Under the pieces are notes generated by a model. That model had not been told where the DNA came from and searched no databases. It saw only the letters and a list, made by a program, of their open reading frames with translations. Source: Hydractinia symbiolongicarpus (Eukaryota; Cnidaria; Hydrozoa; Anthoathecata; Hydractiniidae). Taken from it: 64,000 nucleotides of DNA. Below, one piece after another: positions 57,665-64,000 of the stretch. The stretch lies in contig NC_079888.1 in NCBI RefSeq assembly GCF_029227915.1, forward strand, positions 5,591,001-5,655,000, in the 5' to 3' direction. A program made the position numbers and the translations under genes. Position 1 is the stretch's first letter, and each line of letters starts with the position of its first letter.

Positions 57665-58642
57665 AAAAGATAACATCAAGGTTAGAGATCACTGTCACTA
57701 TACAGGAAAATATCGAGGACCTGCGCATCAAATATGCAACTTTCGTTTTAAAACTCCATCCTACATCCCAATCGTCCTCCATAATCTTAGCGGATATGAT
57801 GCGCATCTATTTATCAAAGAATTAGCCAAACAGTATAGAGATGAAAAGATTACCGTCATCTCTGAAGACAAAAAGAAATACATCTCTTTCTGATTGGATG
57901 TTAAGGTTGGTGAATATGTGAAGAAAGGCGAGAAAAAGGACATCAAGATACAATTGAGATTTATTGATTCAGTTCGTTTCATGGCTAGTAGCCTGGATAA
58001 GTTGGTAAACAATCTATCTGATGATCAGTGTAAAAATCTTCGAAAATTCTTCAAGGGTGATGAGCAATTCAAACTATTGAGAAGAAAAGGAGTTTATCCA
58101 TATGAATACGTTGATTCTTTCGATAAGTTCAATGAAACTAAGCTCCCGGCAAAAGATGCTTTTTACAGCAAGTTGAACATGAGCGGCATCAGTGATGCTG
58201 ATTATGCGCATGCGCCGATGGTGTGGAAATACATGAAAATCAAAAATATGGGTGTGTATGATGATATCTACCTCAAAACAGACGTTCTATTGCTTGCTGA
58301 TGTTTTTAAGACGTTCAGGGGAAACATGCCTAAAACATTATCAACTGGATCCTGCACATTTTTACACTGCTCCTGGGTTAGCTTGGCAAGCAAAGAAAAA
58401 GACCGAGATTAAGCTAGATTTGTTGCATGATATGGATATGTTTCTGTTTATGGAAAAAGGTATTAGAGGAGGTCTCACTCAGGCTGTTCATAGACATGCT
58501 AAAGCTAACAACAAATATATGGGTGTTCAATATAAGACGACCGAAGAGACCAGCTATCTCCAGTATCTTGACGCAAACAATCTGTATGGATGATTCAAAA
58601 ATTAATAACTAAAAAGTTCAAGTGGGTTAATGATCCTAATAA
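57630..58642 (+). pseudogene. Polinton/Maverick-type DNA polymerase B, 5' part
   Basis: Protein-primed PolB that would replicate a Polinton/Maverick (adintovirus-like) element. Visible in order: a Cys/His block (VRDHCHYTGKYRGPAHQIC), an exonuclease motif (LHNLSGYDAHLFIKELA), a FIDSVRFMASSLDKLV segment, TDVLLLADVF, APGLAWQA and polymerase motif A (YLDANNLYG). The N-terminal few hundred residues are missing. Disruptions: TGA at 57891, frame change near 58318, and TGA with frame change at 58591. Past motif A the frame still reads FKWVNDPNKFT to about 58642, where gypsy sequence starts. Transposition of old viral-type DNA; non-functional. Confidence 0.88.
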
Positions 58643-58654
58643 ATTCACGACTAA

Positions 58655-58780
58655 TTGTCGATACTGTGGCAGACAACATAAAAAGGGGCGTATCCAGCAT
58701 ATGGTCAAAGGTGTAAAAAGTGCAACAAACTTAACCATTTTGCTTTTGTTTGATTGTCAAAGCCTGTTAACATTATAGAT
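58655..58780 (+). pseudogene. Gag zinc-knuckle remnant of gypsy element 2
   Basis: CRYCGRQHKKGR followed, one frame over, by PAYGQRCKKCNKLNHFAF. This is the double Cys/His pattern (C-x2-C-x3-H ... C-P-A-Y-G-x-x-C-x-x-C-x-K-x-N-H-F) of one gypsy lineage. A one-base change separates the two halves and a TGA follows. Confidence 0.75.
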
Positions 58781-59200
58781 CAACAACAACATCAAGATAA
58801 CAATGAAGATGATTCATTCCACATCAGCACAATAGATGCCAAACCAGACTCAAAAGCCTTTATTGTCAACACCATATCAACAGACACATGGAGCATCGAC
58901 CTATTGGCTAACAACACAAATATGCAATTCAAAATTGACACTGGGGCTCAGGTGAATATGATATCTGATAAAACGTACAAACAGCTGTTGAAACGCCCAA
59001 CAATGAAAGAATCGTCAATCAAGCTGACAGCATATAATGGATCTGAAATTCCTGTAACAGGACAATGTCTACTAAATGTTCGATATGCTGATAGGGTCTA
59101 CCCATTGTTATTTATTATTGTCGGCACTGACTCTGCTTCAATACTTGGACTTAAAGCAAGTGAAAGATTGAATTTAATCTAACGAATTCATGAAATTTAT
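58781..59200 (+). pseudogene. Aspartic protease region of gypsy element 2
   Basis: MQFKIDTGAQVNMIS carries the D-T-G-A active-site motif of retroviral-type proteases. It is followed by KLTAYNGSEIPVTGQCLLNV and ends near ILGLKASERLNLI, the usual protease C-terminal segment (I-L-G-L). The frame closes at 59180, just before the RT frame, so protease and RT are no longer joined. Confidence 0.85.
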
Positions 59201-59224
59201 ATTCCCGACAATGACATTTTAGAA

Positions 59225-60577
59225 ATGTTTGACGACTGCTTTGATGAAATTGGCACGTTGCCAAAAGTACATCACATCACTGTTGATAAACACGTTACTC
59301 CGACTGTCCATGCAGCAAGGAAGATTCCAATCGCGTTAAGAGACAAACTCAAAGTAGAACTCGATCGTATGATACACTTGGACATTATAGAGCCAATCAC
59401 AGAACCAACAGAATGGGTAAGCCAACTAGTGATCGTAGAGAAATCAAATGGTAAGCTAAGGATATGTCTTGACCCAAGAGACTTAAACAAAGCCATTAAG
59501 AGGCATCACTATAACCTACCTACAGCTGAAGAACTGTTCGCAGAAATGACAGGTGCTCAATACTTCACAAAACTTGATGCAAGCAATGGTTACTGGCAAA
59601 TAAAAGTTGATGATGAATCTTCGAAATTACTTACATTTTCAACTCCGTTTGGCAGATATCGTTTTAAGCGTCTTCCATTTGGAATCCATAGAGCGAGTGA
59701 AGTATTTCAACAAAATATTGCTGAGATAATTGAAGGATGTCATGGCTCACGAAATAGCCAAGTTGACATTATTATATGGGGCTCAACAAAAGAAGAGTTA
59801 AGTAATCGAACTGTGAAGGTTTTAGAGAAAGTGAGAAATTCTGGACTTAAACTGAACAAGTCAAAGTGCATCATTGGTGCTGAATCTGTTACATTCCTTG
59901 GTCACAAAATCTCTACAAGCGGTGTTTCTCCAGACCCTGCAAAGGTAAAAGCCATCAATGACATTCCACAACCAACATGTAAAGGAGATCTACAACGTTT
60001 TCTTGGTGTGACCGCTTATCTTGCTAAATTCATCCCCAATATATCAAACGAAACTTCAATGTTACAAGACCTTTTAAAAAATGAAACAGTATGGGACTTC
60101 ACAAGCCATCACCTTGAGCAATTTAATAATATCAAATCTTTAATAAGCAGAGACATTTCTTTGAAATTCTTTGACCCAAAACTGCCTACAAAAATCACAT
60201 GCGATTCTTCAAAATATGGATTGGGTGCAACCCTTGAACAGCAGCATCACAATGGTTGGCAACCCATAGCATTGAAGTCACGATCATGCACGAATGCCGA
60301 ACAACACTATAGCACACTGGAAAGAGAAACACTTGCAATAGTGTTTGGATGTACTACATTCCATGAATATTTGTATGGTCGAACATTTTCAGTTGACAGC
60401 GATCATAAATCATTAAAAAGCATTTTTAAATACAACATTAACAGTGCACCAACTCGCATACAAAGATTTTTGTTGCAGCTGCAGAAAGACGATTTCACAG
60501 TTAATTACGTTCCTGGAAAAGAATTAATAATTTCAGACACTCTTAGTCGTGCACCATCGAAAATTCAAGTTGCTTGA
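59225..60577 (+). pseudogene. Reverse transcriptase and RNase H of gypsy element 2
   Basis: Open for 450 codons. RT blocks: KLRICLDPRDLNKAI, FTKLDASNGYWQIKVDD (with the first catalytic D), FSTPFGRYRFKRLPFGIHRA and FLGHKISTSG. The Y-x-D-D box reads SQVDIIIWG, so the first Asp of the pair is Val and the enzyme should be inactive. RNase H: KITCDSSKYGLGATL, LERETLAIVFG and SDHKSLKSIF, ending VPGKELIISDTLSRAP. A frame break at about 60560 separates it from the integrase. Confidence 0.9.
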
Positions 60578-61925
60578 GATTTGCGAACATGAAATCATCG
60601 CTCAAGTTGATTCTGTTATCTCAAGTCTACCAATTAGTGACAACAAATTAAAACTCATTCAAGAGGAAACATCTGCTGACAACACAATGCAAGAACTTTG
60701 TCGGACCATATTTAATGGTTGGCCATCTAATCGGTCATGTGTAACGAATGAACTCAAACCATATTTCAACCATCGCCATGAACTTAGTGTTGTCAATGGT
60801 ATCATAATGAAAGGAACTCGTATTGTCATTCCTCTCTCACTCAGACCTGAAATGAAGCGCATTCTTCACATTGGACATCTTAGAATAGAGCGAACAAAAA
60901 TCAAATAGAAGACATGATTAGTAGTTGTGACACATGCCAAATATTTCGAAATAAACAATGCAAAGAGACTTTGATTCAGCATGAGGTTCCTAGTGAGGCC
61001 TGGGTGAAGGTGGGTACTGATCTCTTTACTCTCTTTAATAAACTCTTTCTTGTCATCGTAGATTACACTAGCAAATATTTCGAAGTGGTTCAACTTCCTA
61101 ATGGCAAAGCATCAACCGTCATCAATTTTACGAAAGGCATATTTTCCCGTCATGGAATTTCAGCCGAAGTTGTTAGCGATAATGGGCCACAATACTCGTC
61201 ATTCGAATTTAAACGTTTTGCAAGACAATGGGATTTCAAGCATACAACTTCCAGCCCTAAGTTCCCACAAAGCAACAGCCTGGTGGAAAGGACGATACAA
61301 ACAATAAAACGAACATTTCGAAAATGCAAATCTGATGGTTCTGATCCTCACCTCGCGCTATTGGCATTGCGTACCTCAGTCAATAGTGCTAACTCGTCTG
61401 CTGCTTACTCACTCATGAAACGGAACCTACGAACATTGATTCCAACTGTGAATTCAACAAAAAGTCAATATGACAAACATATTTGAGATTTACCAGCATT
61501 GCACATTGGTCAAAAGATTCTATCAAGGAAAGAATTGGGATCGTCTTGGCCAAGTCATGCAGACACATAAAACTCCACGGTCATATATACTTCGAACTGA
61601 CAAGGATACAACGATCCGTCGTAACCGTCGTGATTTACTTCCATCGAAATCTGAGTTCAAATTGGTCAATGAGAATCATGACGACGAAGAATCAGGCACC
61701 ATGCAAGAATGCCAACATGGTGAAGAAAACGAATACCCACATGGTGAAGAAAACGAATGCCAACGTGGTGAAGAAAACGAAGGTCAACTTGATGAAGAAA
61801 ACGGAAAAGAAGAGAGAAGAAACAACGAAAAAATAGAATTCAAAGATACTGTATCAATGACCGAACCATATAGAACTCGAAGTGGTCGACAAGTTAGAAA
61901 ACCAGAGCGATTTCGAAAAGACTGA
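60560..61925 (+). pseudogene. Integrase and C-terminal tail of gypsy element 2
   Basis: The zinc finger is split: HIGHLRIERTKIK lies in one frame and CDTCQIFRNK in the next after a stop at 60906. The core has D in VGTDLF, D in VVSDNGPQYSS and E in SLVERTIQTIKR, so all three catalytic residues are present. A further break lies near 61480. The tail contains a 24-base, four-copy repeat (HGEENEC or RGEENEG units, about 61711-61805) before the basic C-terminus (RTRSGRQVRKPERFRKD), a usual ending of this lineage. Confidence 0.85.
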
Positions 61926-61981
61926 TTGAACTCTGATTAAACTAAAAAAAAAAAAATAAAAAAAATTACAATTTATTATAG

Positions 61982-62204
61982 TGTGGGAATGTTATGATTG
62001 TAAAAGTTTGTTTATGTTTCATGTCTACCATCTTGTCTCACTGTGTTGTCTACCATCTTTGTTCACATCAGTGCTTGTTGTCTCATTCATCTCTGTAACA
62101 TTGTCTCAGTTATCCATAATGTCTGAATGTATATATATATGGGATGCTATATCAAGAATAGATACTCTATGTAAGCAATGCTACTTGTTACTGAACACAA
62201 CACA
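61982..62204 (+). repeat. Probable 3' LTR of gypsy element 2
   Basis: Begins TGTGGGAATGTTATG directly after an A/T-rich stretch and ends near ACTGAACACAACA, before PolB coding sequence resumes at 62213. There is no 5' partner to prove the limits. Confidence 0.55.
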
Positions 62205-62212
62205 TGCCTTAG

Positions 62213-63210
62213 CGAATGGAGATTAATGGGGTCGAAAAGCTAACTCCATGCCTTTCTGACAGAAAAAAATTATGTTATTCACATCCGTGCGCTTGATCAA
62301 GCGTTGAAACATGGTCTTGTTCTTGATAAGGTTCATAGGGTGATAGAATTTGAACAAAGCGCATGGTTGAAACCGTATATCGATTTTAACACCGATTTGC
62401 GTACAAAATCAAAGAACGACTTCGAGAAAGATTTTTTCAAGCTGATGAATAATTCGGTCTTTGGTAAAACTATGGAAAACCAACGTATACACAAAGACAT
62501 ACGCTTGGCTACCAAGAAACAACAATATGAGAAACTAGTGATGAAGCCCAACTTCAAAGGCAGCATCTGTTTCTCAGAAACACTGATGGGTGTTGAAATG
62601 CAGAAAATCAAAGTCGTGTTGAACAAGCCAATCTATCTAGGACCTGCAATTCTCGACTTGTCTAAGATAGTTATGTATGAGTTCCACTACGACTATATGA
62701 GACTAAAATATGCTGACAATCTAAAGCTTTGCCACATGGACACAGATTCATTCGTTTATCATATCAAAACCGACCACTTCTACAAAGATATCGCTGACGA
62801 TGTAGCTTTGAGATTTGACAATTCAGGATATGACAAGAAAGATAACAGACCTTTACCCATAGGTTTGAATAAAAAGGTCATCGGTCTAATGAAAGATGAG
62901 TTAGGGGGTAAGATAATGAGGGAGTTTGTCGATCTTAGAGCAAAGACTTATACGCATAAACAGTTAGACGGAACAGAGGACAAAAAGTGTAAGGGAGTAA
63001 AGAAAACCATGGGGTTTGACGATTATAAGAGATGCTTGCTTGTTCGATGGTGTGAACATTTACAGGGAGCAGATGACCTTCCGATCGATTAAACATGATG
63101 TTCACACCATAAAAACAAACAAACTCGCTTTCACTGCAGATGATGACAAAAGAATTATCCATAATGATGGAATAAGCACCTATGCGCGAGGACACTATAA
63201 GGCTACATAA
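62213..63210 (+). pseudogene. Polinton/Maverick-type DNA polymerase B, 3' part
   Basis: Continues the gene cut at 58642. MEINGVEKLTPCLSD opens it. An extra A in the run at about 62272 shifts the frame. Then come VHRVIEFEQSAWLKPYIDFN, FFKLMNNSVFGKTMEN (polymerase motif B, K-x-x-x-N-S-x-F-G) and LCHMDTDSFVYHI (motif C with the D-T-D catalytic pair). A second frame change near 63035 is followed by LFDGVNIYREQMTFRSIKHD and the normal C-terminus GISTYARGHYKAT with stop at 63208. Motifs B and C are intact, but with motif A upstream of the retroelement no polymerase can be made. Confidence 0.9.
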
Positions 63211-64000
63211 GATAACAAAGAGGTAAGAGGTAAGAGGCAAAAAAAAATCAATACAAAAAACACCTAAATTCACGCTTTTTTCGCGTGAGTTTTAAACGAG
63301 GGATAATGCAATTTTGAGCAGAAAAGATGAATTGTCCCAACATAGGCATATTCCTATCTTTCGTCACAAAAGGAACAAAATGGCAGCAAAATTTTTCTTA
63401 AAGCTAAATAAATGTTATTTAACATATTTTCTGATTTTTACATGGATCGCATGAAAAATTGCCAAAAATGCCCCCAAATCCGTTTTTTCCGAATTTCGGG
63501 TTAAATCTGAAAAATGGGGAAATCGGATAATCATGTGTCCAAAACATGCAAAAATTATTCTTTCTGGTTAAACAAAGTTGTGTTGTAAGTTTCAAGTTTT
63601 AAGGATAATCCTAAAAAGATCCTAGGAAATTCGAAATTAAAACCTATTAAACCTAAAAAATTGTAACTTGCGAAAGGACTTCATAAGGTTACTTTATTGT
63701 AATAAAACGCTCCCAGGTTTGTCTCTTTCACAGGTCATTTTAAGAACTTTGAATGAACTTTCTCTTGATAACCAGTGAGACGTATTATTGGAATAAGTGT
63801 TTTTGATGATTTATTCCTTTTAGCTACTTTTGATGAGATCGCCCCTAACCCTAATAGGGAAATTAATGTTGATACTGTATCCAACGCAATCATTCATAGA
63901 ATTGCATCAAAAGATTTAACTTTGATGTTGCAATGGTCATTACTAGACAGGCATTTGACATGACATAGGAAGTAACAAAACTATTACAGAATGAGCCTAA
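63211..64000. other. No gene seen
   Basis: Right flank of the Polinton remnant. A short hairpin (TTCACGCTTTTTTCGCGTGA, 63270-63289) follows PolB. No further Polinton gene and no TIR recognised. The 62-codon frame near the edge has no domain. Confidence 0.4.

Larger units (their letters stand above)
58643..62212 (+). mobile_element. 5'-truncated Ty3/gypsy element inside the PolB gene
   Basis: Retroelement sequence starts with a Gag zinc knuckle and ends in a probable 3' LTR, with PolB coding sequence directly on both sides (to 58642 and from 62213). The 5' LTR and most of gag are missing, so either reverse transcription was incomplete or a deletion removed the left end along with about 30-40 PolB codons. 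It is a different family from the element at 38612: other zinc knuckle, RT and integrase sequence. Confidence 0.88.

Overview
This is AT-rich, intron-bearing animal DNA with long gene-poor stretches and many decayed transposable elements. No prokaryotic gene layout, rRNA operon, intact tRNA or CRISPR array is visible. The element set (Polinton/Maverick-like PolB with KEWGAT-type ankyrin repeats, Ty3/gypsy, BEL/Pao, PIF/Harbinger, an RT element with a PD-(D/E)XK-like domain) and a secreted acidic-to-arginine-rich peptide gene that resembles hydrozoan arminins suggest a cnidarian, most likely a hydrozoan. That assignment is inference from protein style, not a search.

Layout. 0.5-11.2 kb: two diverged copies of a ~1.7 kb sequence in inverted orientation, about 7.3 kb apart, with a MYND-finger remnant and an inverted pair of tRNA-derived SINE pieces in the left arm, and a LINE scrap in the spacer. 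13-20 kb: a thrice-seen ~150 bp repeat, a decayed Harbinger element (transposase plus oppositely oriented MYB-type coiled coil) split by a LINE 3' end, a TTAA-flanked inverted-repeat element and a TA-flanked pogo/Tigger-like MITE. 20.6-25.6 kb: a broken retroelement coding for reverse transcriptase, a restriction-like endonuclease-type domain and, in the same reading frame, a USP/C19 deubiquitinase domain; a second, internally deleted copy lies at 30.1-31.9 kb. 28.9-29.6 kb: a deleted Harbinger element with clean TIRs and TSD. 35.5-36.8 kb: the one clear intact single-exon host gene, an MFS transporter on the minus strand. 38.3 kb: a 50-copy AAT microsatellite. 38.6-43.4 kb: a complete but frameshifted Ty3/gypsy element with LTRs and a 5-bp TSD. 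32.6 and 45.3 kb: two copies of one tRNA-derived SINE family.

50.2-51.1 kb holds a well-formed five-exon gene (TATA box, 5'UTR intron, signal peptide, acidic propiece, Arg-rich C-terminus) that looks like an antimicrobial-peptide precursor. 53.8-55.1 kb holds five phase-0 exons of an unrecognised host gene, including a tandemly duplicated exon. 57.1-63.2 kb is a Polinton/Maverick remnant: six 81-bp ankyrin units running into a PolB gene that is broken by frameshifts and by a 5'-truncated gypsy element lying between polymerase motifs A and B.

The most unusual items are the RT/endonuclease/USP fusion and the arminin-like peptide gene. Everything else is mostly genomic debris, useful for reading the order of insertions.
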